64,000 nt of DNA, from assembly GCF_051020955.1 (NCBI RefSeq), contig NC_135022.1, forward strand, positions 6,382,463 to 6,446,462, in the 5' to 3' direction. Both the position numbers and the translations under genes were made by a program. Each line of letters begins with the position of its first letter. Within the stretch, counting starts at the first letter, position 1. The notes beneath the pieces were generated by a model. The model was given only the letters and a program-made list of their open reading frames with translations, was not told the DNA's origin and searched no databases. Below are positions 33,748 through 44,475 of this stretch, piece by piece. The stretch comes from Megalopta genalis (Eukaryota; Arthropoda; Insecta; Hymenoptera; Halictidae).

Positions 33748-35239
33748 TGTGCTAAGTAATCGATTCTCAGTGTATTTTGGGTGATTTTATTATTGAAATC
33801 GACTAGTTGCTCTTTGATTTCGTCTAAGCTACTTCTGAATATATCGAGTATTTGGCTTATATTTATGTTGTTGTGGTTATTATTGTCCGTTACTTGAAAT
33901 TGTGTTCTTTCGTTGCTGTTGGTCAGCATTCTTGGGGGGGGGGGGTGAGCCTTTCGTTTCTGGTGTGTGTTTCGGGTTGTGCCATATGTTGTGTGTATGG
34001 AATTCTATTGTTTTTGTGATGTTTGCGTATGAAATGCTGGGGTCAATTTGTCTGTGAATTTTTTGTGTTTTTTCGAAAGCTTTTCTGTTTTTGTTTTCGT
34101 GTTCTTGCTTCTTCATGTTCATTATCATAGACATATATGGGCAGCGCAGGTAAGAGGCCGGGTGCCCATTTTCCCCGCAGTTAGCGCATTTTAGCACGTT
34201 TTTATTACCTGATTTCTCGATGTTGCATTTTCCCGGTTCATGGCTTTGTGCGCATTTGACGCACCTGTACCCCATGTTGCAGTTAGAGCTGGCGTGACCT
34301 ACTCTTTGGCAGTTTTTGCATTGGAAAATTTTAGGCTTTCTAAGCCTTTCCCATCTTATTGATTGGCTTAGCAGTTTTTTGATTTTGAGTAGCTCCGGAT
34401 GATTGCTATTTTTGTCTATTTGCACTATAAAATGGTATTTATTGCTATTTGTGTGGTCAAATTGTAGTTTGTTAATTTTGGTTATGCTTATGTTATTGAT
34501 TTTGAGTTCTTCTAATGCAGCATTACCTCAGCTTCATTGAAGCCCCCTCGAATGCCCTTAAGGACGAATGATTTGTTTTTAAGATGGCTTGGGGTGAAGG
34601 AGTGGAATTGGAGGTTATTTTCCTTCAGGATTTCCATGCTTTTAAAGTGAGCAGAGAGACTCTCTCTCTCATCACTGGCGTTGAGCCTCACAGTATCTTC
34701 GTCTAGTTGTTTTACCATAAATGACTCTGTGTTAAGTTTATTTTCTGAAATCAATGCTATTATAGTTTTTATCTTTGATTTTGTTATATATATTGGTGGC
34801 ATTCTGCCCTTCCCTTTTGGTGTGGTGACATTTTCGGGAGTCCCCTCCGTTTCTTTGTTCTCAGCGCACTCTGCCGCGAGGAGATTGTATTTATTGGTAA
34901 TGACGAAGCTGGTGCCCTCTGAGAGTCCCCTAGGCTTTCCCGTGGCGCTGTCTTAGATGGGTGGCGAAATCCGTCACTATCGGTCTCGCCATTGGTCTGG
35001 CTTGGGCCTTGTCCGCCTCTCCTCGAGACAGCAAGGTTAGGTTTGTGGACCTTTCTGGTGCTTTCAAATATTTTATCATAGTTCCGCGCACTAAATTCTT
35101 TATCAAAGTTTCTCACCCCAAGCTTTAGTTGGATCGTGCGGTCCGCTTCGGCTGAGATAGTGTCCAATTTTCTTTTATGGCTGCCTTCCATTGTGCAGTT
35201 TTTTTCCCTTTGGGCATGGCAGCCCCACTTATATTCCAC
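33732..35239 (-). pseudogene. jockey ORF1 (Gag-like) with PRE_C2HC and CCHC motifs, frameshifted
   Basis: The pieces are 34784-35239, 34512-34802, 33880-34425 and 33732-33929, in changing frames. The second and third contain the PRE_C2HC region (SHLKNKSFVLKGI near 34560, then HPELLKIKKLL), followed by zinc knuckles CKNCQRVGHASSNC, CVKCAQSHEPGKC and CANCGENGHPASYLRC. This RNA-binding protein packages the element RNA. A 12-13 nt G run at 33933-33945 coincides with one frame break. The C-terminal part may overlap the ORF2 start at 33747. Confidence 0.8.
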
Positions 35240-35380
35240 TCGTTTGCAGCTCCCTCACAATAATAGGTTGACCGGCGATTGTCCGCCGCCTTAGAATCCT
35301 TTAATGTACAGGCAGTGCCTGTTAAAGACACACTTCAGGGATATCATTATTATTATCCCACAGGGTTAATCGCACTTTTT

Positions 35381-38300
35381 TTAGGACACTGAGCACACTA
35401 AGCACATGACCTTTCTCCTCGGTGACTGCAGAGCCTCTCTCTGCGGGTCGAAGTCCTTGCAGTGGAGAAGGAAGTGGTCTACCGTGTCCGACCCGTGTCC
35501 ACACCCACACGCCTCACTGTCAGCAACCCCGTATGCGAGGAGGCGTGAACGGAAGTTCCCGTGTCCAGTGAGGACTTGTGTGGTGTAGTGGCTCGGTATC
35601 ATCCACCCGGCCGCCATCCTTCTCTCGATACTGCTGAAGAAGGTGAAAGTTGTGCGGCCTTTGTGGGAGGAGTCCCACATGGATTGCCACACCCTTTTCA
35701 CCTCAGCCACGATCCTAATTTTCGCATCGTTGGTTCCCGCTGGGACCATGATGTTACCGATCCTGGCATCCATATTTCTCCTAACCTGGTAAAGGGCTTT
35801 GGCCTGTTGTAGCTCAAGTCCGATAGGGGGGTTCCGGCCACCACGCACATGCAATCCCACGATGACCGGCGGTATGCACCAGTCACCGCAATGAGAGCAC
35901 GGCGCTGAGCGGCTCCGAGTATTCCCAGCTCCCCTGCCTTGCACCCTCCGGCCCATCCGGCAGCGGCGTAAGTCGCTACCGGGATGAAGACCCCGCGGTA
36001 CAAAGCCGAGAGTGCTCTGAAACCGAGCCCCCATCCTCGTCTCGCGAAACCTGCCAAGTTTCGCGAAGAATGACCCGACTTTGTCGCTGATATATTGACA
36101 ATGGGATCGGACACCCATGTCCCTATCTAAGTGGACGCCTAGGTATCTAACTGTGTTCTTGAATTTAATTGACCTCGCTCCGATCCGAATGACCGGCGGT
36201 CTCTTCTGAAAATCTACTTTCGATACGCGGACTGCTTTCCTTTTTCTATCGGGACGCGATCCTCCCCGTCGGCCTATTTTTTCCCTGTCTATGTACCCAT
36301 TCCGGAGTACGATCGCTTCCGATTTCGAATCGGATATCTCTAATTTAGCTGTCCTGCACCAACCTAGGATCTGGTCGACAACGCGTTGACCCTCGATCTC
36401 TAGGTCTCTACGGCTGTTTCCCCCCCACGAGGACGATGAGGTCGTCCGCGTATGCTACAAACCTATTCTCAACTGAGGTTTCGAGTAACCTCAGGAGACC
36501 GTCGAACATAAGGTTCCAGCACGCGGGGCCGAGGACGGAACCTTGCGGGCATCCTCTTGTCGCGCGCTTGGAGATCCTTTCTGTTCCTACCGTGAGACTG
36601 ACCTTAGGGTCCTCGAAGTAATTGGAGATTACCTCGAAGACGTTGCGCGGACAGTCTCGATCCCTAAAACTACCTAACACTAGGGGCCACCAGACATTGT
36701 CGAAGGCTCCGGAAATGTCGAAGAGTAGTGCGATCACATGCCGATGTTCGGTGTCATCGACCATGCGGCGCAACTCGACAATTGCAGCTTCAGTCGACTT
36801 TCCGCGCGTAAACCCGTACTGTCTGCTGGAGATGCGTCCCGTCGCCATCGCCGTCTGCTCTAGTCTGCTCTTAAGGAGCTTTTCAAATGTTTTCCCGATC
36901 ACGGAGAGGAGGCATATCGGTCGGTAGGACTTTGGGTCCTTCTCGTCCTTTCCTTCGCCTTTCAGGAGGATTCTCAGAAAGCCCACCTTCCAGGCGGAGG
37001 GGAAGGCGCCCCATCGAAGGCACCCATTGAATAATCGCGCGAGTTCCCCGAGGATTGTTTTCGCGGTGACCTTCAAGACTTGTACCTCAATGAGGTCCGG
37101 TCCTGGCGCCTTTTTGTTACCGAAGGAACGAATCGCTCCGGCTACCTCCGCCAAGGAGAAGGGCGGGGCGTCGGCGGTATTCGGGGCGATTCGCGCCTCT
37201 TCCCGGAGAACCTTTGTGTCGGCGAGTCGAGTTCAGGTCGGTCATCAGGGACATGGGCTTCCAGAAGCTCGCTGGCGGTTTCTAAAGCACCGGTGGTACT
37301 TTTATCGTTGCGCCGGAGTGTGCTTATTACTTTCTCTACACGGAGTTTATTTGCCTGGAGCTTGTATACGATGCCCCAGGGCTCCGTGATCCCGTTCGAC
37401 GTCATGAAGTTTTGCCAGCTTTCCCGTTTCGCCCTCTTCACCTTCCTGCTGTAGTTCCGCAACGAAGTACGGTACTCCTGCAGTTTTTGGAGGCGGGAGG
37501 GTCCGTCTATCGTCTTCTGGAAGGCACGCCTCTGCCTGTACACGGCCTTTTTGAGCTTCGTTAGCTCTTTTGTCCACCACGGGTTGGACTTTCTAAATTT
37601 CCTCTTCCTAGGCATTGACGCGGTGCAGGCGTCAGTGATGACGGCTGTGAGCGTCTCTGCCATCCTACTTACATCTGCCACCGACCCCAAACTCAGGACT
37701 TCGAGCCTCGACCGTGAGTGGTCGGACAGGGCCTCCGAGAACCGCTCCCAATCCGCTCGACGAGTGTCGAACCGAGAGTTCGTTGCTCCCTGATTTCCCG
37801 TCGCGGCCCTAGGTGCCCGCAGCCGGATGTCGATGGCGTTATGATCGCTAGTCGCCCATTCGCTTCTTATCCTCCATTCTTTAATATAGGGGGCCATGGA
37901 GGGGGATGCCAAGGTAACGTCGATGTATGACGATCCTTTTGGCGTCCAGAAGGTGGGTGGTTGACTAGCGTCGTTAGCTACAGTTAATCTAAACGCGGAA
38001 ACTAATCTTTCTAACTGCGCTCTCTTCTCGTCTGTGCTGTGCGGGCTCCAGAGCGAGGATTGCGCGTTCGCGTCGACAGAAATTATCACTCTCTTCCCCC
38101 TCAGTGCCAGGAGTACCGTCTCCAAGTGCTTGAGGTGCTTCTCTATCTCGTCTTGGTATTGAAAATAATGAGACACCGCGTAGAAGGAGAAGCCTGGGGT
38201 CAGCACTTCCGCGCATGCGCAGTGCGGGTTACTGAGCTGTGAGATGAACGTGACCTCAAAGTGAGGGTTGGGGATGGCGACAGCGGCCCACGGGGAGTGG

Positions 38301-38458
38301 GTTTTCACCGCCGCCACCCTCACTTCGGTCCCTAATCCGTTTACCCTATATCCTGCGCCTTGCTTACTGACGTGTGGTTCCTGCAGGAGCAGGACGTCCA
38401 GTCGCTTTTGCGCTATTAGCTCCCTAACTTCGCCCGTTACTACAGCTGAATGTCGCAT
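35381..38458 (-). pseudogene. R1 ORF2 of element A, multiply frameshifted
   Basis: The endonuclease frame 38458-37142 starts near MRHSAVVTGEVREL and has LLQEPHVS, SVDANAQSSLWSP, SSYIDVTLASP and TSDHNAIDIR, as in R1 AP endonucleases. After a frameshift near 37150 the frame 37154-36408 carries reverse-transcriptase motifs KKAPGPDLIE, YRPICLLSVIG, RQYGFTRGKSTEAA, LFDISGAFDNVWW, GCPQGSVLGPACWN and FVAYADDLIVLV. It breaks at a C run near 36420. The C-terminal part (36118-35381) includes a Cys-His motif, CGCGHGSDTVDHFLLHC, and degenerates after FDPQREAL. Confidence 0.85.
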
Positions 38459-38487
38459 GTTCAGCTGTAGGATCCTAATTCCCGTGG

Positions 38488-38769
38488 CTACATTCGCCGT
38501 CGCGGGGCCGCGGTTTCGCGTTGGTGTTGGGGGTCGCGGGGGTTGTTTTTCCTATTATTCCCTATATTCGTAGCGTCGCACCTTACGAGGTGGACGCGGA
38601 CGGCGCGAAGACCGATCCCGTCCAAACGTATACCCGAGTCTAGTCCTATTGTATTGCCTAGGTCGTTGCCAATGTCCCTCCTGTCCATAGCGGTTAATTC
38701 CGCCACAGGGACCCCAGGGACGGGAGTCCCTGTGTCCGAGGCCCTAGCTTTGTATTTTTTGTCTGGCAT
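38488..38769 (-). CDS. Short ORF1-position frame of element A, unrecognised
   Basis: This 93-codon frame occupies the ORF1 place directly before ORF2 of element A, but it has no zinc knuckles and no similarity to the ORF1 of E, B, C or D. It begins with a Lys-rich segment (MPDKKYKARAS) and ends Arg-rich (TAAPRRRM). Another frame upstream (38790-39005, MSEIEMPSASGRTR) is likewise unrecognised. It could be a foreign leader acquired by template switching, or the scar of a large deletion. Confidence 0.35.
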   Translation of the reverse strand: MPDKKYKARASDTGTPVPGVPVAELTAMDRRDIGNDLGNTIGLDSGIRLDGIGLRAVRVHLVRCDATNIGNNRKNNPRDPQHQRETAAPRRRM

Positions 38770-39270
38770 TATTCGTTTTTTTAAGATTTCTACCCGCCTT
38801 CGTCCTTTCCCGTTCGTTCCGTTATCATGTCCGTTTGAATAGCATTGGTCAATTGCGCACGCTCACGCTGATCTTCTGACCGCGGAAGCACGAAACCTCT
38901 GATCTGGGCAAAATCGGCAAGCCGAGGAAGAACGGACAGGACACATGCTGGACTGGCGAGAAAGCGTGTTCTTCCGCTCGCGCTAGGCATTTCGATTTCT
39001 GACACCTCTTGATTTAAAAAAATCAGTTTTTTGATAGTTTTCTCTCTCCACTGGGCTATTCATTTTAGCCACAGTTTTCAAGTGGTACGATTTGCTTCCA
39101 AATCTTACAGATGCATTTTAAAAAATTTTTCCATCGCTCGGACAGAAGAGTCGATTGCTCAGTGAGTACGAGTACACATACAAAGTGCATACGGGTAGCC
39201 AACCCCGTAGGGCTTGCCACATATGGGCCATTCGGTCAAAGACACCGACCCGTGGCCACGCTGTGTGGAG

Positions 39271-39284
39271 AGTAGATAGGGACA
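39271..39284 (-). repeat. R1 28S target motif, junction A/B
   Basis: AGTAGATAGGGACA, the complement of the 14 bp duplication that R1 makes in 28S rDNA, lies between the 3' end of element B and the 5' end of element A. Confidence 0.9.
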
Positions 39285-39839
39285 TTAAGTCTCTAGTGAT
39301 TTAACGTGCGGCTCCTGCCCAAAGGCTTATCCACACGGCCCCCATGGGCGCGGGATTGGGATATCGCCCAATCAGCGGGTCCTCGAGGGACTACCGGTAT
39401 ACTCCCAGGATGTTGGTCCTGTGAGCAGACAACCGGTGGTGCCGAGCGACTTTCCACGCTCTACCGTCTCTGGAGGACGGTGCCCGAGCTGTACCATGCG
39501 CAGCTCACCCGCCGAAACCCCCGGAAAGGAGCCTCTGACCAGCATTCAGCCTTACCACTGCTCCCGCGATGGTCCTACCCATGACCGGGCCGAGGCAAGC
39601 CTCGGGGGCGCCCGGTCCCCGCGGTACCAGTCGTGATCACTGGTTGAATCTTTCGTAGCAAAGCTACTACCAATTTGGGAGGCCTACACTCCCGGCATTG
39701 ATCGGCCAGCGCTTCGGGTTCGTGGTGTCGCTACTCACCAAAGGTCCTTACAGGAATCAGCCGGCAGGACCCGACAAGTCGTATCCTACCGACCTTTCAA
39801 CCTGCAGGGAACCCCCCTGCGCCTCAGATACGCCAGGCT
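39285..39839 (-). other. 3' UTR of element B
   Basis: It is homologous to F (63105-63736). Shared blocks include CCTGCCCAAAGGCTTATCC and the hairpin GTAGCAAAGCTAC (39655-39667). There is no poly(A); like other R1 elements it ends directly at the target motif. The 3' UTR is probably what the reverse transcriptase recognises. Confidence 0.7.
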
Positions 39840-42800
39840 TCACCCGTCCACCGTTTCGGCAACCTTCATCCTTCTCCTCACAAACATATTCTTAGCCATC
39901 TCACTAAAACATTCATATGTTGCCCTATCACCCAACGCACTCGCCACATCCACACTTCCATCCTCACACACTTTCACACCGCTTTCATTCAACCTTCGGA
40001 GGTCATCGTACCATTTACACCTAACCAAAACGTGCTTCCAGTCCTCATTTCCTTCATTACATCCACACATCCTAGTTTCACACAATCCACGTTCCCATAA
40101 AAAGTCATTCATACTTCCATGCCCAGTCATCATGAAACATACATACAAACTCGGTTCAAACTCAACATTCTTCCATGCAAAATGCACATTCTTTATATAT
40201 TCATACGTTACCCGTCCTTTCTCACTTGCATGCCATCTTCGCTGCCACACCTCTCTCATTCTTTCATTCATAAATTTTTCTTTCTCACTCTCATCCATTC
40301 CAGCCATTTCATTATCACTCAATAACTCATTCTCTCCTACATTCACATCATGCTTCACTTTCCATATCATGCCTCTCCTTCTACACTCTAGGTCCCAGGG
40401 GAGTGTACCCATGAGGACCTGCATGGCTTCGGTCGAGACAGTCCTGCACACATTCAAACAGGCATACAAAACTATTCTTTGACATTTATTCATAATTTCT
40501 CTTGCATACTTGTGTCTCATCACATCACACCATACACTTGCACCATACATCACACACGCTTCAAACAGACCTTTGTATATCACTCTCATGCCTTTCTTCC
40601 TCATTCCCCACTCACGTTTCATTACTCTACTCATTTTCCCAACCACTTTCGTTATCTTTTCCTTCAATTGGTTCAAATGTTTTTTAAATTGCATTCTCTC
40701 GCTCATCCATATTCCCAAATATTTTACACATTCAACTCGCTTCATAGCTTTCTCATTCATACGCACATTCGGACTTCTTGTATATGCCAAATTCCCTTTC
40801 ATCATCATCATTACACTCTTACTTTCAGACACATTCACTCCCACATGTTTTCCCCATTCACAAACAATTCTCATCCATTCTGTTCCCTTCCTTTCCAGTT
40901 CCACCCGATTACGTCCTTCAACCATCAATACTAAGTCATCCGCATACGCAACGCACTTACATCCTTCCATATTCAGTTTCATCAGCAAATCATCCATCAT
41001 AAGGTTCCATATAAACGGTCCACCTAAGGAGCCCTGTGGACATCCACGCTCTACATGCTTCCATACTGTTTCATTCACTCCAATTATACAAACCATTCGA
41101 TCCTTAAAATAATCCTTGCATAACCCAATCTCATCACATTCAATCTGTCTTAACTTTCCAATCACGCGACTCCATTCTAAATTATCAAACGCTCCTTTAA
41201 AATCAATAAACATTCCCAGTACATACTTACAGTTACTCTGATGCACACATTCTTTCACTTTCAGCCACGCAGTTTCAGTCGATCTTCCTTTCATAAATCC
41301 CTGTTGCGCTTCATTCATTCTTCCACTCATCTTTTGCTCTAACCTTATAACCATCATTTTCTCTAGTATTTTCCCTAGTACTGATAATAAGCATATCGGC
41401 CTATAAGAACCAGGATCACTCTTGACTTTATCGGGAGACTTTAGTAACACAATCAGACGCGCTTTCTTCCATTCACTCGGAAATGTATCCGCTCTCAGGC
41501 ACAAATCATACATACTTTTGATCCGTTCCGGAATCGCTCGCCACACTTTCCTCATCATTTCCGCATTTATACCATCGAGTCCAGGTGCCTTTCCCAGTCT
41601 CATTTCTCCTATTGCTCTCTCTATTTCATTCCATTCAAATTTTTTCTCATTCTCTTCATTCACATCATCATTCACTACACTCGTGTTATCACTCATTACT
41701 TCATCCCTACCATTCATTTCCGATGCCGGGAAGAGATGGTCCATTATCGCACTTGCACTTTCACTCCATGTTGCAGTCATTGTTCCATTTACATACACAT
41801 TATTCAAACATTCATTTCGATCTTTCCCGCGACATACTCGGTAAACGGGGCCCCACGGGTCCTCGTTACTCCATTTACTCACAAATTGCTTCCGACTTTC
41901 TTCCTTCACTCTGCAGATCTCCTTCTTGTACTCATTCACGCCTCTCTTATACTCCAACACTTTTTCATTCACATTCTCTCCTCGTCGTCGAGCAATCTGC
42001 ATTTTCTTTCGCATATTCCTTACATTCTTCTTCAGTCTCTCTAACTTTTCCGTCCACCACATAATCTTTCTCTTCCTTTCTTTCTGATGTGTCTTCAACC
42101 ACTTATCATTCGCACTATAAATCCACTGCAACATTTCGGCCACCAACTCATCCGCACTTTTTCCATTCGTCGTATTTAGTTCACTCATAATCGCACTTTC
42201 TCTTAGATCACTCATAATCGCACTTTCTCTTAGATCATTCATATACCCTTGCCAATCAACGTTCTTACAAGTCCACCTCCTTCCAGCATCGAAACATTCC
42301 ATTCGCTCTTCATCACTTGTCATTTTAATACTCACAACATTATGGTCACTTATTCCCCATCCACACTCCACTTTCCATTCAAACTGACACCTGGCACACG
42401 AATCACTCACAACAGTCACGTCTATATCACTCTGTCCATTTGGGCCTGAGAACGTGTACCACTCACTCGGCTCGTTTATCACTTGCATTCCATTCGCTAT
42501 CACCCATTCTTCTAGTTCTCGTCCACGCATTTCATTTTCTCTCGAGCGGCCAGCTCCCTTACTGTACCATAAGGGAGACACAGCATTCGCATCCATGCCA
42601 AACACAATCTTTCTTCCTCGTAAACACTCACACACTGCGTCCATGTATCTAAGATACCCCTCTATATCTTCACCATATCTACAATACACGGACACCACGT
42701 ACAGCTCACCAAAGTCTCCCTTCAGCCATACACACACTCCATATTCATTTGTACATTCATTCACACAAACAGCTTCTATACATACGTCATTTACAACTAT

Positions 42801-42989
42801 AGCTGATCCAACCCGTTCACTCTTGTTCATAAACACTTTCATACTACCTGGCAATCCTTTCACACACCCATCTGTAAACACATATGGCTCTTGTAGCATT
42901 GCCACACTTATCCTTTTTTCATTCATGCTCACACCCAGATCACACATCACCCTATACGCCCGCTGACAGTTACACTGTATCATACTCAA
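39840..42989 (-). CDS. R1 ORF2 of element B: endonuclease-reverse transcriptase, intact
   Basis: About 1049 codons without a stop, the normal R1 ORF2 size. The first ATG is at 42983; 42989 is a TTG. The product is expected to nick the target by its AP-like endonuclease and prime reverse transcription there. The endonuclease is in the first 240 residues: QCNCQRAYR, AMLQEPYVF (Glu), FGMDANAVSPLWYS, SDIDVTVVSD, ISDHNVVSI. The reverse transcriptase follows: KAPGLDGINAEM, YRPICLLSVLGKILEKM, QQGFMKGRSTETAW, FIDFKGAFDNLEW, GCPQGSLGGPFIWN, CVAYADDLVLMV. Near the C-terminus is CGCNEGNEDWKHVLVRC, the Cys-His motif of the clade. The protein is unusually rich in Met, Glu, Val, Asn and Lys because the coding strand is purine-rich. 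A 27 bp tandem duplication (42183-42236) repeats LRESAIMS. Confidence 0.9.
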   Translation of the reverse strand: MSMIQCNCQRAYRVMCDLGVSMNEKRISVAMLQEPYVFTDGCVKGLPGSMKVFMNKSERVGSAIVVNDVCIEAVCVNECTNEYGVCVWLKGDFGELYVVSVYCRYGEDIEGYLRYMDAVCECLRGRKIVFGMDANAVSPLWYSKGAGRSRENEMRGRELEEWVIANGMQVINEPSEWYTFSGPNGQSDIDVTVVSDSCARCQFEWKVECGWGISDHNVVSIKMTSDEERMECFDAGRRWTCKNVDWQGYMNDLRESAIMSDLRESAIMSELNTTNGKSADELVAEMLQWIYSANDKWLKTHQKERKRKIMWWTEKLERLKKNVRNMRKKMQIARRRGENVNEKVLEYKRGVNEYKKEICRVKEESRKQFVSKWSNEDPWGPVYRVCRGKDRNECLNNVYVNGTMTATWSESASAIMDHLFPASEMNGRDEVMSDNTSVVNDDVNEENEKKFEWNEIERAIGEMRLGKAPGLDGINAEMMRKVWRAIPERIKSMYDLCLRADTFPSEWKKARLIVLLKSPDKVKSDPGSYRPICLLSVLGKILEKMMVIRLEQKMSGRMNEAQQGFMKGRSTETAWLKVKECVHQSNCKYVLGMFIDFKGAFDNLEWSRVIGKLRQIECDEIGLCKDYFKDRMVCIIGVNETVWKHVERGCPQGSLGGPFIWNLMMDDLLMKLNMEGCKCVAYADDLVLMVEGRNRVELERKGTEWMRIVCEWGKHVGVNVSESKSVMMMMKGNLAYTRSPNVRMNEKAMKRVECVKYLGIWMSERMQFKKHLNQLKEKITKVVGKMSRVMKREWGMRKKGMRVIYKGLFEACVMYGASVWCDVMRHKYAREIMNKCQRIVLYACLNVCRTVSTEAMQVLMGTLPWDLECRRRGMIWKVKHDVNVGENELLSDNEMAGMDESEKEKFMNERMREVWQRRWHASEKGRVTYEYIKNVHFAWKNVEFEPSLYVCFMMTGHGSMNDFLWERGLCETRMCGCNEGNEDWKHVLVRCKWYDDLRRLNESGVKVCEDGSVDVASALGDRATYECFSEMAKNMFVRRRMKVAETVDG

Positions 42990-42996
42990 ACTGCCT

Positions 42997-43581
42997 CTAC
43001 TCGTAACTAATTCTCATTCTCTCTCGTTCAGCCACACGCAGATATTCCGGACACTGTTCAGACATAACCGAGTGGTCGCACTCATTCCCTTTCAAACGAC
43101 AATTACGACATACATACTTATCTCTTTCGCAATTCATTCTCACATGCCCTTTTTCACAACATTTCTGACATAAATTCTCCTTTTCTTTACATTCTTTGGC
43201 AATATGCCCAAACCCACAACATTTGAAACACCTCATTACACTCACATATTCTTTAAACTTACATGCTCTCCATTTCACATACACGCGTTCTTCTTCAAAT
43301 AATTTATTCATCATTTTCACATTCATTTCCACTATTACGCTTCCTACACTCACATCCTTTTTACTCCTCCTACTTACTACTCGTACTTTTTCCTTAAACT
43401 CATCCATACTCACACAGTCCTTCAAATTTTTCTCATACAATTCATTCATAAAATCTTCTCCTGCCATTTCGTTTGGGACATCGAATATCATGATCTTCGG
43501 CCCAATTTTTCTCGGCATCTCGACCTTCAACCCCACTTTGGAAAACTTCTCACAGTCTCGCACTTTCTTTAACTCATCCAT
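42997..43581 (-). CDS. R1 ORF1 C-terminal part of element B, zinc knuckles
   Basis: The 194-codon frame begins MDELKKVRDCEKFSKVGL, passes an R1-type pre-knuckle domain (GPKIMIFDVPNE, VYVKWRACKFKEYVSVMRC) and ends in three Cys-His motifs: CFKCCGFGHIAKEC, CQKCCEKGHVRMNC and CRNCRLKGNECDH. ORF1 is the RNA-binding Gag-like protein. The sequence shares the purine-rich composition of ORF2 but not that of the ORF1 N-terminal piece upstream, to which it is joined out of frame. The stop at 42997 lies just before ORF2. Confidence 0.85.
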   Translation of the reverse strand: MDELKKVRDCEKFSKVGLKVEMPRKIGPKIMIFDVPNEMAGEDFMNELYEKNLKDCVSMDEFKEKVRVVSRRSKKDVSVGSVIVEMNVKMMNKLFEEERVYVKWRACKFKEYVSVMRCFKCCGFGHIAKECKEKENLCQKCCEKGHVRMNCERDKYVCRNCRLKGNECDHSVMSEQCPEYLRVAERERMRISYE

Positions 43582-44475
43582 ACTGACTGGTGGTGAGGTC
43601 GGAGTCCTGAGGGGACTCGACCAGGATGCCGTTCCCCTGGATCTTCCTGATGCTTCTGATTTGGAGTTTGCACTCCGCGGGAGAAACTAATTTAAGGACC
43701 GTTTCCTTGGTTTTGTCGCTGGACTCGAAGGATTTCGGGTCCTGCGGCAGGATGGTGATAGCACTGGGGGGGGGGGGGTTCTGCTTAAGGTTCGAGATGG
43801 CTGCTGTCTTGGAACGGACCCCGACTCTTTCGTCGTAGGTGGTGGGCCGAGAGGGTTCCTTTGGGGCCTGACAGTGCTCGGTTACAGACTCGAGGGTTTT
43901 ACGTTGTTGTCTGTTCTCGGACCTTATGGCCTTTATTTGGCCTTCCAAGTTGCTGCAGCGGAGCAAGGACTCGCCGAGGATGCTCTGAAGCTTGGCAACC
44001 TTGGATGCGATGAACTGGGAGGCGTCCGGGTAGAGACCATTGTCCTGATCCATGAGAAATCTCATGAGGGCCATGGTCACCTTCTCGGACTTGAGCCGAA
44101 GGTCGTTCGCGGTGGGGTCGGGTACAGGGGCGGCTGTGGCTGGGTTGTCGCAGCACAGGGCGGGGCTTGGGGCGGGGGCGACCGGGGGTGGAGAGGGAAC
44201 CTCAGACCTTTTCTTCGTTTTTTTGGAGTTGCGGAGGTGGATTGCCGAGGGGGGGTGTCGGAGTCCGAGTTGTCTGACCGGATGCGTCGCTTATTCTTGC
44301 GATGCCGTGCAGGGACCTTGATGTAGCCCTCTGAATCGGAGACCTCGGTGTCCATCATACTGATCGATGATGGTGGCCGGGGGTGAGGCGGAGTGGCGGT
44401 CGCTGAGCTGGCCTCCGGCCTGGGGAGGCTCATCCTCGGTTCCGGGGCCGGGAACGGCGTTCGTTCCGGTGTCAC
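43574..44475 (-). pseudogene. R1 ORF1 N-terminal part of element B, family-1-like, frameshifted
   Basis: Two frames, 44475-44077 and 44080-43574, together resemble the ORF1 N-terminal half of element E: a Ser/Pro-rich start, then YDERVGVRSKTAAISN, then SSDKTKETVLKLVSP and IRKIQGNGILVES. The frame is lost near 44077 and ends at 43574, exactly where the family-2 ORF1 sequence begins. A C run of about 12 nt on the coding strand (43767-43779) codes the NPPPPS segment. Confidence 0.75.

Larger units (their letters stand above)
30046..35330 (-). mobile_element. jockey-clade non-LTR retrotransposon
   Basis: On the minus strand the element runs from about 35330 to a poly(A) tail, seen as T at 30046-30060. 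It has an ORF1 with CCHC knuckles and an ORF2 with endonuclease and reverse transcriptase, the jockey layout. Its 3' end lies directly in copia gag. The 5' boundary against the R1 element A is uncertain and no matching target duplication was found. Several frameshifts make it inactive. Confidence 0.8.
35381..39270 (-). mobile_element. R1 element A (family 1), 3'-truncated and with an unusual 5' part
   Basis: ORF2 is closely related to that of element E. The 5' end abuts the R1 target motif at 39271-39284. The 3' end is missing: the coding sequence gives way to jockey 5' sequence at about 35.33-35.42 kb and no target motif is found there. The region 38460-39270 does not match the ORF1 or 5' UTR of E, B, C or D. 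Confidence 0.8.

Noticed and set aside
36110..36140. TGTCCCTATCTA, a partial match to the R1 target motif
   Set aside because: It lies inside the ORF2 coding sequence of element A. The same codons in E read TGCCCCTATCAA, so the match is coincidental and not a junction.
40119..42966. Several plus-strand open frames rich in His, Ser, Phe and Thr
   Set aside because: They are antisense to the intact ORF2 of element B and arise from its purine-rich coding strand.
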